A stretch of 64,000 nt of DNA from Scatosoma sp045632265. GTDB lineage: Bacteria > Bacillota > Clostridia > Christensenellales > Borkfalkiaceae. Location of the stretch: positions 1 through 64,000 of the forward strand of contig JAZQWG010000028.1 in the NCBI GenBank assembly GCA_045632265.1, given 5' to 3'. Under the pieces are notes generated by a model. That model searched no databases and was not told the origin of the DNA. It saw only the letters and a list, made by a program, of their open reading frames with translations. The position numbers and the translations under genes were made by a program. Of this stretch, positions 9,601-16,187 are shown piece by piece (the first letter of the stretch is position 1; every line of letters starts with the position of its first letter).

Positions 9601-11911
9601 CTACTACTCGGTATCGAGCGGTAGATACTACGCAGGTTCCAACTTCTCGCTCAAACCCGTGCAAGGGGAAAACGGCGTTGTGAAAGTGCAAAAGGATGCA
9701 AGCTTGACGGCAAAAGATTTGCTTGGTTTTGCGGCTCTTGACGGCGTACAACACGCAACCTACGGCACGCCTACGTCTAGCGACACGAACGTTGCAACGA
9801 TTGACGAAAACGGCAATATCACCATTAAAAATGCTGGCACGACGACGATTACGTACGTATTGAGCGGTAGAAACTCGGCGTATGCAACAAGCGGCGTTCT
9901 CACCAGCTACACGGTGACGATTGAAGTGCTCGGCTGTCAACACGAAGCGGGTGATAACGATAAAAACCACCTTTGCGACGATTGTGGCGACAAGATCAGC
10001 TCTTGCACGGACGGCGACAACAATCATAAGTGCGACACGTGCGGTGCAACCTTGACGACGTGCAACGACGGCGATGATAACCATAAGTGCGATTTGTGCG
10101 GTGCAACGTTGAGCGATTGCGACGATAGCGATACCAACCACGCTTGCGATATTTGCGGCAAGGAAATGGGTAAGCACGAAGCTGCTGACGGCACGCATAT
10201 TTGCGGGTACTGCGGTGACAAGGTAAGCGACTGCGACGATAGCGACACCGACCACGAATGCGATATTTGCGGTGAAGCAGTTGGCACGCACGAAGCAGCT
10301 GACGGCACGCATATTTGCGGGTACTGCGGTGAAAAAGCAAGCGACTGTGACGATAGCGATACCAACCACGCTTGCGATATTTGCGGCGAAGCGATGGGCA
10401 AACACGAAGCTGCTGACGGCACGCATGTTTGCGAATATTGCGGCGAAAAGGCAAGCGACTGTGGCGATAGCGACACCGACCACGTATGCGATATTTGCGG
10501 CGAAGCTATGGGCAAGCACGAAGCTGCTGACGGCACGCATATTTGCGAATATTGCGGTGAAAAGGCAAGCGACTGTGATGATGCTGATACCGACCACGAA
10601 TGCGATATTTGTGGCGAAGCTATGGGCAAGCACGAAGCGGGCGAAGGCACGCACACTTGCGAGTATTGCGGTGAAAAAGCAAGCGATTGTGACGATGTTG
10701 ATACCGACCACGCTTGCGATATTTGCGGCGAAGCTATGGGTAAACACGAAGCAGCGGAAGGCACGCACACTTGCGAATATTGCGGTGAAAAAGCAAGCGA
10801 TTGTGACGATACTGATACCAACCACGAATGCGATATTTGCGGCGAAACGATGGGCAAGCACGAAGCTGCTGACGGCACGCACACTTGCGATTATTGCGGC
10901 GACAAGGTAAGCGATTGCGAAGACGAAAACACCAACCACGCTTGCGATATTTGCGGCGAAATTTTGAGCGTATGCGGCGATGCAGACGACAATCACTATT
11001 GCGACGTTTGCGGTAAGCAATTAAGCGTTTGCAACGACGGCGATGATAACCATAAGTGCGATCTTTGCGGTGCAACCTTGACGACGTGCAACGACGGTGA
11101 CAACAACCATAAGTGCGATTTGTGCGGGGCAACGTTGAGCGATTGTGAAGACGAAGACACCAACCACGTTTGCGATATTTGTAGTGGCAACGTAGGCGAA
11201 CACAAAGGCACGGCAATTTCGCATATTTGCGAATACTGTGGTGAAAAGGCAAGCGATTGCGAAGACGAAGACACCAACCACGCTTGCGATATTTGCGAAG
11301 CGGCTATGGGCAAACACGAAGCGGCTGAAGGAGCGCACGAATGTGCTTATTGTGGTGAAGTAGCAAGCGAATGCGTTGACGAAAACAAGAACCACGCTTG
11401 CGATATTTGTAGCGCAACGGTAGGCGTTCATGAGCCCGAAGAAGGCTCGCATAGTTGCGGACATTGCGGCAAGGCAATGACGGAATGTGAAGACGAAGAC
11501 ACCGATCACGAATGTGATATTTGCGGTGGCAACGTAGGCGTTCACGTGGCGGCAACGGGCACGCACGAATGCGTATATTGCGGCGGCGAAGTAAGCGATT
11601 GCGAAGATACCGACACCAACCACGTATGCGATGTTTGCGGTGAAGCAGTTGGCACGCACGAAGCGGGCGAAGGCAAACACACTTGCGATTATTGCGGTGA
11701 AAGCGTAAGCACGTGCGCGGATAACGATTCGGACGGTAAGTGTGACGTTTGCGGTGAAACGGTAGCATCGAGCACCCCTAACACGAATAACCAAGACCAA
11801 GTCTCTAACGACGACGAAATGAAAGGCTGTTCGGGCAGTATTAGCGGTTTGGCGGTGGTAGGCGTAGCGCTTGTGGCGTGCGTAGCTATCAAAAAACGCA
11901 AAGAAGACTAA
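6689..11911 (+). CDS. Giant surface protein: metallophosphoesterase with carbohydrate-binding-like, BIG2-like and Cys-rich repeat domains
   Basis: 1740 residues. Order: signal peptide (1-30); first copy of the module shared with the 2221 gene (about 39-267); a beta-sandwich module like family 4/9 carbohydrate-binding domains (292-441; LVTLTAGKTYKFSADL, SLWVDNVELLD); second shared module (454-675); calcineurin-like phosphoesterase (about 697-985) with metal-ligand motifs GDPQ (D706), GDTVD (D742), GNHD (776-778), THS (H875) and GHT (H921); BIG2-like domain (998-1081; TSSDTNVATIDENG); 32 CxxC motifs in tandem (1082-1695); then MKGC, a TM helix and KKRKED. The phosphoesterase set is complete apart from Gln in place of the first-motif His, which occurs in some families. 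It likely acts outside the cell on a phosphoester tied to glycans; the substrate is unknown. Start supported by AAAGGAG. Confidence 0.88.
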   Translation: MKGKRKKIWIGALSTLAMASVSVAALGLTGVQAGADTVDISKDASKWQTIDGMTADATYGLVPNVLASNKSEMRATSIEYTSDISGKITSDLSGGSYGVMAYYLKWNDGVDSVSWDWQPSSVTAGASNEFATHNNGSEKIVATGVKGDWIAVIISYAKAPMVLECKSGVITTVCDIWANGFGTADYQSYFNQETQISYSVSDTASGVSYQFGFYSPDNGLKTQVGMTATGGVQNSTNAKLQGDGAIRIEKIVAGAEFTTGNASYVAGTGAPASFFNVEVDGAEATEDTETTVKNVLKDGDFASGDWSKYWNAGWTSNGARTIENGALKMTNDTATSQYVAQLVTLTAGKTYKFSADLKIENIGEAGGAGGEGAWAAVLNPSKAAVKKAGYEGVTTEGAQSISGWKTFTFEVTPEQTGDFRVAFYLYGVTGSLWVDNVELLDLSAGEEESTVEEFGTDASKWQSLSKISVGDNGLVPSEPFFTATSVEVGGNSSFEIVTDFAEGGNLWGCTVYFFKWNEDFDSVNWVYATESSLPFDGNSGSGMTVASASGNWIALVVNTVTAPAVYECNNGTVSYKGNLWKSGFNGYDYWYIYNQKTSVKFACTDMESGASISIWYDAIDAGVTESSFSYSSTNTQLRGEGGVVINHLTGTAPFTNTANSISVKVDDIDSEYTSSVNEEIAKQWAENVSYPTDFSDGSFTLVGIGDPQMFTKNGGSLYTEMYQWIANNKNTLNIKYAVNVGDTVDYGLDEASWQLAKNAHQLLQNVNLPYVLTIGNHDYEGYWGLFDTPPVMDRTSTYFDSYFPYENYVQWLGEANFGTLDSTSSKMRNTWHKFENGNDKYLIIALEYGVQATTVAQAAAVIEANPDYKVIISTHSYLNGDTTYNNDGYINLQHDGAISSEQLWDTLISKHSNVFMVLCGHTVSYGVSTKVVYGDAGNPIIQMKVDAQGTFDDQETLIALYNIKGTSVQTYYYSVSSGRYYAGSNFSLKPVQGENGVVKVQKDASLTAKDLLGFAALDGVQHATYGTPTSSDTNVATIDENGNITIKNAGTTTITYVLSGRNSAYATSGVLTSYTVTIEVLGCQHEAGDNDKNHLCDDCGDKISSCTDGDNNHKCDTCGATLTTCNDGDDNHKCDLCGATLSDCDDSDTNHACDICGKEMGKHEAADGTHICGYCGDKVSDCDDSDTDHECDICGEAVGTHEAADGTHICGYCGEKASDCDDSDTNHACDICGEAMGKHEAADGTHVCEYCGEKASDCGDSDTDHVCDICGEAMGKHEAADGTHICEYCGEKASDCDDADTDHECDICGEAMGKHEAGEGTHTCEYCGEKASDCDDVDTDHACDICGEAMGKHEAAEGTHTCEYCGEKASDCDDTDTNHECDICGETMGKHEAADGTHTCDYCGDKVSDCEDENTNHACDICGEILSVCGDADDNHYCDVCGKQLSVCNDGDDNHKCDLCGATLTTCNDGDNNHKCDLCGATLSDCEDEDTNHVCDICSGNVGEHKGTAISHICEYCGEKASDCEDEDTNHACDICEAAMGKHEAAEGAHECAYCGEVASECVDENKNHACDICSATVGVHEPEEGSHSCGHCGKAMTECEDEDTDHECDICGGNVGVHVAATGTHECVYCGGEVSDCEDTDTNHVCDVCGEAVGTHEAGEGKHTCDYCGESVSTCADNDSDGKCDVCGETVASSTPNTNNQDQVSNDDEMKGCSGSISGLAVVGVALVACVAIKKRKED
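9931..11770 (+). repeat. In-gene cysteine-rich tandem repeat array (about 114-bp basic unit)
   Basis: The unit alternates CDICGEAMGKHEAADGTH and C[EG]YCGEKASDCDDSDTDH. I count 32 CxxC pairs. Between them lie Asp-rich stretches DxDxDxxH that look like Ca-binding loops; the last is CADNDSDGKCDVC. DNA identity between central units is high, so the array is prone to expansion, contraction and assembly collapse. Confidence 0.9.
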
Positions 11912-11925
11912 TCCATAAAGCAATA

Positions 11926-11960
11926 ACGGCGGAGCATAACGCTCCGCCGTTTTTCATGGC
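11926..11960 (+). terminator. Terminator of the second surface protein
   Basis: ACGGCGGAGC, ATAAC loop, GCTCCGCCGT, then TTTTC. Confidence 0.9.
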
Positions 11961-11966
11961 ATAAAG

Positions 11967-11995
11967 AAAGGGCAAAGCACACCGCCTTGCCCTTT
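11967..11995 (-). terminator. Terminator of the mnmA operon (bidirectional)
   Basis: AAAGGGCAA / TTGCCCTTT stem with an 11-nt loop, lying 15 bases past the stop of the leftward gene at 12011. Symmetric tracts allow use from both sides. Confidence 0.7.
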
Positions 11996-12010
11996 TTCGT
12001 TGATTAAATT

Positions 12011-12814
12011 TTATTCGTTTGCTTGTTCGTTTTTAGTGGTATCTACGGCGATTTCAGCCAAGATAGGGGTGGATTCTTCCACGTGCTTTGCCACGCGCTT
12101 TTCTTTGAAAAACGTGATAATCGGCTTGATATAGCAAAGGGTGACGCTGATAAGGATTAAGCAAGCGTAGTGTATAATGTACACGAGCCAACCGTATTTT
12201 TCCGTAAGGAAAGGCAAACCGTTTTGCGGGGGCGAAGCTATGTACATGAAGTTGATTTTGCCGCTGCCGTCGTCCACGATGCTGTTGATATAAAAGGCGA
12301 AGAACATTATACCAAGCAAGAATTTCAAGCAGTTGAAATAATCGCTTATCTTAAACTTAATTTCCTTCGAAACGAGCAAGTAAAGGGCGAATACGCTGAT
12401 AGCGATATGGTATAAGAAATATTGCGCCGTAATAATCCACATGCCGTTTCTCGACGAATCGGTGGCGATAAGAAGTGCCGCAATCCCGCCTACCAAACAG
12501 CTGGGGAGCATAAACGAAAGGATAAATTTGCGCAACTTTTCGCTCTTTGTAATATTGATGATAAAGATAAAAATAATTTGTATCGAACAAAGGTGGAAAG
12601 GCAAATCGGTTTTGGGCAAAATGCCGTGGTGCGTGCTTTCGTTTTGGATTACGTAGTAGAAAATTTTAATAATTTCCGAACAAATGCCTACGATAAGCAA
12701 CGTCTTGCAAACGGTTGCAAAACGAAGCTTGCGAGAATAAATGGTAAGCACGACGATAAGTGCCAACGAGATAGCCAAAAGAATAAGATGTTTCGTTCCA
12801 AAAAGGGGGTGCAT
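12011..12814 (-). CDS. YwaF/TMEM164-type integral membrane protein
   Basis: 267 residues with about seven hydrophobic helices. It fits the YwaF (TIGR02206) family by the N-terminal FGTKHLILLAISL, the conserved LPFHLCSIQI segment after helix 2, and the aromatic/Pro-rich loop near 190-215. The bacterial role is not established; the eukaryotic relative TMEM164 has been linked to acyl transfer on lipids. It begins 18 bases after mnmA, with which it is probably co-transcribed, behind AAAGGA. The tail after the last helix is hydrophilic. Alternative: an unrelated 7-TM protein; the LPFHLC motif argues against that. Confidence 0.75.
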   Translation of the reverse strand: MHPLFGTKHLILLAISLALIVVLTIYSRKLRFATVCKTLLIVGICSEIIKIFYYVIQNESTHHGILPKTDLPFHLCSIQIIFIFIINITKSEKLRKFILSFMLPSCLVGGIAALLIATDSSRNGMWIITAQYFLYHIAISVFALYLLVSKEIKFKISDYFNCLKFLLGIMFFAFYINSIVDDGSGKINFMYIASPPQNGLPFLTEKYGWLVYIIHYACLILISVTLCYIKPIITFFKEKRVAKHVEESTPILAEIAVDTTKNEQANE

Positions 12815-12832
12815 AATTTTTTAATCCTTTAA

Positions 12833-13918
12833 TTAGTATTCAGCGCTTTCAATCACGCCACCGCCAAGGCAGTTAATCCCGTCGTACAATACGGCGTATT
12901 GCCCTTCGGTGACGGCGCGTTGCGGTTCGTGAAATTCAATATGCAAGGTGTTGTCGTCGTTGATACGCACGTTCACCTTTTGGTCGGGTTGACGATAACG
13001 GAATTTCGCCATGCAAGTAAATTCCTTTGCCGTCGGCTTTTGCGGAATCCAGTTAAAACCGCTTACTTCACATGACTTGGAATAAAGGGGCGTTTCGTCG
13101 CCGTGGGAAACGTACAAAACGTTGTTTTGTAAATCCTTGCGTACGACAAACCATCTTCCGCCTTCTTCTTCGCCTTTCATGCCGCCAAGGTATAAGCCCT
13201 TGCGTTGTCCAAGCGTGTAATACATAAGCCCGTCGTGTTCGCCCACTTGCTTGCCCGAAAGGTCCAAAATTTTGCCCTTTTGCGCAGGGAGATAGGTAGA
13301 AAGGAACTTTCTAAAATTTCTTTCCCCGATAAAGCAAATGCCCGTGCTGTCCTTTTTCTTTGCGGTGGCAAGATTATTTTCAAGGGCAATCTTTCTCACT
13401 TCGCTCTTGTCCATATCTTGCAAGGGGAACAATACGTCGGTAAGTTGACTTTGCGAAAGTTGATTCAAAAAGTACGTTTGGTCCTTGTTTTGGTCTTTCG
13501 CCTTTTGCAAAAGGTGCACGCCGTTTTCGTGGGAAATTTTGCAATAATGTCCCGTTGCGATATAATCCGCGCCCAAACGCTTTGCTTCTTGTAAGAACGG
13601 TCCAAACTTAATTTCTCGATTGCAAAGCACGTCGGGGTTGGGCGTTCTGCCCGCCTTGTATTCGGCAAGGAAATAGGAGAAAACTCTATCCATGTATTCC
13701 TTGGCGAAATTGACGGTGTAATAGGGAATGTCGAGAAGGGACGACACGCGTCTAACGTCGGCAAAATCGTCTTCTGCCGTACAGCACCCGTTTTCGTCGT
13801 TTTCTTCCCAGTTAAGCATAAACAGCCCGATGACGTTGTAGCCTTGTTGTTTAAGAAGAAGAGCGGCGACGGACGAATCCACGCCCCCACTCATACCGAT
13901 AACAACCGTTTTCGACAT
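12833..13918 (-). CDS. mnmA: tRNA-specific 2-thiouridylase MnmA
   Basis: Thiolates U34 of tRNAs for Lys, Glu and Gln in the cytoplasm, using ATP and a persulfide sulfur donor. 361 residues, family-typical. Visible: PP-loop SGGVDSS (10-16), first catalytic Cys in NPDVLCNREIKFG (C99), second in STGICFIGERNF (C195), and the C-terminal beta barrel (LGQRKGLYLGG onward). Start supported by AAGGAG 7 bases upstream. First gene of a two-gene leftward operon with the YwaF-like gene; a tRNA gene lies 137 bases behind it. No anomalies. Confidence 0.97.
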   Translation of the reverse strand: MSKTVVIGMSGGVDSSVAALLLKQQGYNVIGLFMLNWEENDENGCCTAEDDFADVRRVSSLLDIPYYTVNFAKEYMDRVFSYFLAEYKAGRTPNPDVLCNREIKFGPFLQEAKRLGADYIATGHYCKISHENGVHLLQKAKDQNKDQTYFLNQLSQSQLTDVLFPLQDMDKSEVRKIALENNLATAKKKDSTGICFIGERNFRKFLSTYLPAQKGKILDLSGKQVGEHDGLMYYTLGQRKGLYLGGMKGEEEGGRWFVVRKDLQNNVLYVSHGDETPLYSKSCEVSGFNWIPQKPTAKEFTCMAKFRYRQPDQKVNVRINDDNTLHIEFHEPQRAVTEGQYAVLYDGINCLGGGVIESAEY

Positions 13919-14055
13919 AACTTGCTCCTTTTCGATTTGACGAGAAATTTTTTTTACGTCAATTTGGCAATATTATAGCATAAACGCTTGCAAATTGAAA
14001 GCGAAAAATAGTAAAATATAATTGCTTTTTGAAAATAATTTTCAAAATAACACGC

Positions 14056-14132
14056 GTATCCGTAGCTCAGCTGGATAGAGCACAAGCCTCCGACGCTTGG
14101 TGTCGTTGGTTCAACTCCAATCGGGTACACCA
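14056..14132 (+). tRNA. tRNA-Arg, anticodon CCG
   Basis: 77 nt with encoded CCA. Acceptor GTATCCG pairs with CGGGTAC (one T-G); D arm GCTC/GAGC; anticodon arm CAAGC-CTCCGAC-GCTTG, giving anticodon CCG (reads CGG); T arm GTTGG-TTCAACT-CCAAT. Followed at once by a terminator. Its 3' end (GGTACACCAA) recurs at 15982 and 17685, see findings. Confidence 0.96.
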
Positions 14133-14134
14133 AC

Positions 14135-14169
14135 AAAAACCTAAAACGAACAAATCGTTTTAGGTTTTT
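14135..14169 (+). terminator. Terminator of tRNA-Arg
   Basis: 15-bp stem AAAAACCTAAAACGA / TCGTTTTAGGTTTTT with a 5-nt loop, three bases after the CCA end. Confidence 0.9.
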
Positions 14170-14248
14170 TCTTTGCAAAAATTTTGTTCTTGTCCAAGCC
14201 GACTTGTATCAAGACAAGCACACGCCATAGTGCCAAATGTAAAATTTT

Positions 14249-15142
14249 TTAATTATGGTGATGATTGTGATGGCAAGATTTGTTTTTCATTTTTATACCA
14301 CAACTGATTTCATCACAACTTTCTTCAGGTGTTTCCATCTCAACAGTTGTATGTAAAATTTCATATTCTTCCAGTTCTTCTTTTACTTTTATCATAATTT
14401 CACGTCTTTTTTCTTTGACAACTAAATGTAATGTTGCACAATTAATTTCTCCATCTATTGTCCATATATGAATATGGTGCGCATCAATAACGCCATTAAC
14501 TTTTTTTATGTGCTCAATTAGTTGGTTAATTTCAATATTTTTAGGTGTTTTAATCAAAAAAATTTCAAAAATTTCAATTAGATTTTTTAACGAATTAATT
14601 ATTATAAAAATGGCTACAAGGATAGACAAAATTGGGTCAATAATATATAAACCTGTATATTTAATAACAATAGAGCCTACCAAAACGACTAACCAACCAA
14701 AAACATCTTCTAACATGTGCAGGTTTACGGCTTTTTGGTTTATGCTCTTTCCACCGTGCGTAAAGTAGGTTGCAAACAAGTTAACAACTAATCCCACCAA
14801 TGCAAAAATCAACATTCCGTTATAATCTATTGTAGTTGGCGTTATAATTCGCAACACGGCGTTATAAATTACTATTACCGAACTAACAAGCAAAATTAAG
14901 GTAGTAATAAGCCCACCTAAAACCGAAAACCTAGCATATCCAAAAGTATATTTTTCGTTTGGTTTTTTATCGCTTGCTCTTTCAAGAAAATACGCTATGC
15001 CTATGCTTGTTGCATCACCAAAATCGTGTATTGCATCTGAAGTTACTGCAACGCTACCTGTAATTATACCACCAATCACTTCTAATACAGAAAATAATAA
15101 GTTTAGTATAAACGCCACAAAAATTTTTCTTTTAGATTTCAT
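14249..15142 (-). CDS. Cation diffusion facilitator (Zn-type metal exporter)
   Basis: Proton-coupled efflux of Zn2+ or similar divalent metals across the cytoplasmic membrane. The start is set at 15142, not at the in-frame ATGs 15154 or 15160, because GGAGG (15148-15152) stands exactly 5 bases before it; this gives 297 residues. Six TM helices; metal site residues HDFGD (39-43) in TM2 and HMLED (142-146) in TM5, the HD-HD pattern of zinc/cadmium exporters; a C-terminal cytoplasmic domain (HHIHIWTIDGE); and a Cys/His-rich tail CHHNHHHN that can bind metal. The gene is clearly AT-richer than its neighbours and faces a divergent TetR gene across two palindromes, which suggests an acquired, self-regulated metal-resistance pair. 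Other CDF substrates (Co, Fe) are not excluded. Confidence 0.93.
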   Translation of the reverse strand: MKSKRKIFVAFILNLLFSVLEVIGGIITGSVAVTSDAIHDFGDATSIGIAYFLERASDKKPNEKYTFGYARFSVLGGLITTLILLVSSVIVIYNAVLRIITPTTIDYNGMLIFALVGLVVNLFATYFTHGGKSINQKAVNLHMLEDVFGWLVVLVGSIVIKYTGLYIIDPILSILVAIFIIINSLKNLIEIFEIFLIKTPKNIEINQLIEHIKKVNGVIDAHHIHIWTIDGEINCATLHLVVKEKRREIMIKVKEELEEYEILHTTVEMETPEESCDEISCGIKMKNKSCHHNHHHN

Positions 15143-15193
15143 TTTGTCCTCCATTGACAATCACTTAAAATTATCGTATAATAAATTCATTAC

Positions 15194-15208
15194 CGAACAA
15201 CTTGTTCG
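15194..15208. promoter_or_regulatory. Perfect operator palindrome between CDF and TetR genes
   Basis: CGAACAA-C-TTGTTCG, 7-bp arms around one base. On the minus strand TTGTTC may also serve as the -35 of the CDF promoter (TACGAT 16 bases on), so a bound repressor would block it. Confidence 0.7.
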
Positions 15209-15261
15209 ATAAAATTGTAGCATGCTTTTTGCAAAATATAGCAAAGCAACCTTTTGCAATA

Positions 15262-15275
15262 GTTCAATACTGAAC
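15262..15275. promoter_or_regulatory. Second dyad upstream of the TetR gene
   Basis: GTTCA-ATAC-TGAAC, about 28 bases before the TetR start. It shares the GTTC/GAAC half-site core with the 15194 palindrome and is probably the autoregulatory site. Confidence 0.55.
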
Positions 15276-15303
15276 AAAAACGCAAATTTGTATAGGTGTA
15301 TTT

Positions 15304-15855
15304 ATGGATAGAAGACAAAGAAAATCAAGGGAAGCCATTTTTAATGCTTTTATATGTTTGTTATCTAAAAAGCATTATAATAAAATTACAGTAGGCGAAA
15401 TTATAGAAATTGCAGATATAGGTAGGGCAACTTTTTATTCTCATTTTGAAACAAAAGATTTTTTACTAAAGGAATTGTGCTTAGAACTTTTTAATCATAT
15501 CTTTAATTCGAAAAAACAAAATAATACTAAAACTAACAATATTTTTAATTGTGATAGCCAAGACGCAGTTTTTTTACATTTATTTAAGCACATAAAACAA
15601 AATGATAATAATATTTGCAAACTGCTTTCTTCACAAAATAATGAACTTTTTTTAGATTTTTTTAAAGCAGAAGTTCGTTTGTTAATCGTTAATAATATCT
15701 TGGACTTTAATAACAAAAAGCCAAAAGATATACCTGAAGATTTTTGGATAAATCATATTACTTCAACATTTATTGAAACGTTGCGGTGGTGGATTAAAAA
15801 TAAAATGATACAAACACCAGAATTAATAACTGAATATTTTTTTCTATTAGTATAG
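15304..15855 (+). CDS. TetR/AcrR-family transcriptional regulator
   Basis: 183 residues. N-terminal TetR helix-turn-helix (about 6-50): RKSREAIFNAFICLLSKKHY, then ITVGEIIEIADIGRATFYSHF, with the usual FYxHFxxKDFLL end. The C-terminal ligand domain is helical and diverged, ending FIETLRWWIKNKM. It lies divergent from the CDF exporter, and two palindromes fill the gap, so it probably represses the exporter and itself; whether metal or another ligand releases it is unknown. Start supported by AGGTG 5 bases upstream. Strongly AT-rich, like the CDF gene and unlike the rest of the window. Confidence 0.9.
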   Translation: MDRRQRKSREAIFNAFICLLSKKHYNKITVGEIIEIADIGRATFYSHFETKDFLLKELCLELFNHIFNSKKQNNTKTNNIFNCDSQDAVFLHLFKHIKQNDNNICKLLSSQNNELFLDFFKAEVRLLIVNNILDFNNKKPKDIPEDFWINHITSTFIETLRWWIKNKMIQTPELITEYFFLLV

Positions 15856-15902
15856 TTAAAAAATATCGGGAGCGTTGAAGAAACCTACAAAGTATAATTT
15901 AT

Positions 15903-15936
15903 AGGGCGGGGCTATAAGTCCTGCCCTTAATTTTTT
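15903..15936 (+). terminator. Terminator of the TetR gene
   Basis: 8-bp stem AGGGCGGG / CCTGCCCT followed by TTAATTTTTT. Confidence 0.7.
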
Positions 15937-15990
15937 GCAATAAAAAAGATAAGTAAACCTTGTTCGATTTACTTATCTATTGGTACACCA
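15937..15990. repeat. 54-bp direct repeat, copy 1 (tRNA-end-like)
   Basis: Nearly identical to 17639-17693. It contains the inverted repeat GATAAGTAAA / TTTACTTATC around a 10-base loop that includes GTTCGA, and ends TTGGTACACCA, matching the last bases of the tRNA-Arg at 14056. A rho-independent hairpin follows directly, as after the real tRNA. Confidence 0.85.
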
Positions 15991-15993
15991 AAA

Positions 15994-16026
15994 AAATCGA
16001 CAGGTTTTTGCTTGTCGATTTTTTTT
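15994..16026 (+). terminator. Terminator hairpin after repeat copy 1
   Basis: AAATCGACA / TGTCGATTT stem followed by a T tract. Confidence 0.75.
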
Positions 16027-16046
16027 ATTCAAGCCGTAAAGCTTGG

Positions 16047-16096
16047 TATGTAATCACGCTTTAGCGTGTATGTAATCAATCCAAATGTATGTAATC
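16047..16096. repeat. Three copies of TATGTAATC
   Basis: At 16047-16055, 16069-16077 and 16088-16096, spaced 22 and 19 bases, ending about 30 bases before the -35 box of the MarR promoter. Possibly a binding-site array; equally possibly debris. Confidence 0.6.
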
Positions 16097-16128
16097 GCTT
16101 TCAATCGCATCTAATTTCCCTTATTCGC

Positions 16129-16172
16129 TTGACATTACGCAAACGATATGCTATACTTGTTGTAATTACAAC
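16129..16172 (+). promoter_or_regulatory. MarR operon promoter with overlapping palindromic operator
   Basis: TTGACA (16129-16134), 17-bp spacer, TATACT (16152-16157). The perfect 14-bp palindrome GTTGTAATTACAAC (16159-16172) covers the expected transcription start, where a bound MarR dimer would block initiation. Confidence 0.8.
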
Positions 16173-16187
16173 TGATGAGGTGGGCGT

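Larger units (their letters stand above)
15856..16187. other. Non-coding stretch between TetR and MarR genes
   Basis: No gene seen. It holds, in order: the TetR terminator, a 54-bp repeat ending in TGGTACACCA, a second terminator hairpin, three copies of TATGTAATC, and the MarR promoter with its operator. These are entered separately. Confidence 0.8.

Noticed and set aside
9161..11020. 619-codon minus-strand frame with regular hydrophobic repeats, like a membrane protein
   Set aside because: The repeats are only the reverse complement of the Cys-rich repeats; no start signals, and the plus-strand protein has a signal peptide and full domains.
9931..11770. Regular DNA repeats that could be taken for a CRISPR array
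   Set aside because: The period is about 114 bp with no unique spacers, it is in frame throughout and encodes a protein repeat; no cas genes nearby.
15937..15990. Possible second tRNA gene
   Set aside because: It has GTTCGA and ends in ACCA, but the T-stem and acceptor do not pair and there is no D or anticodon arm. Kept only as a tRNA-end-like repeat.
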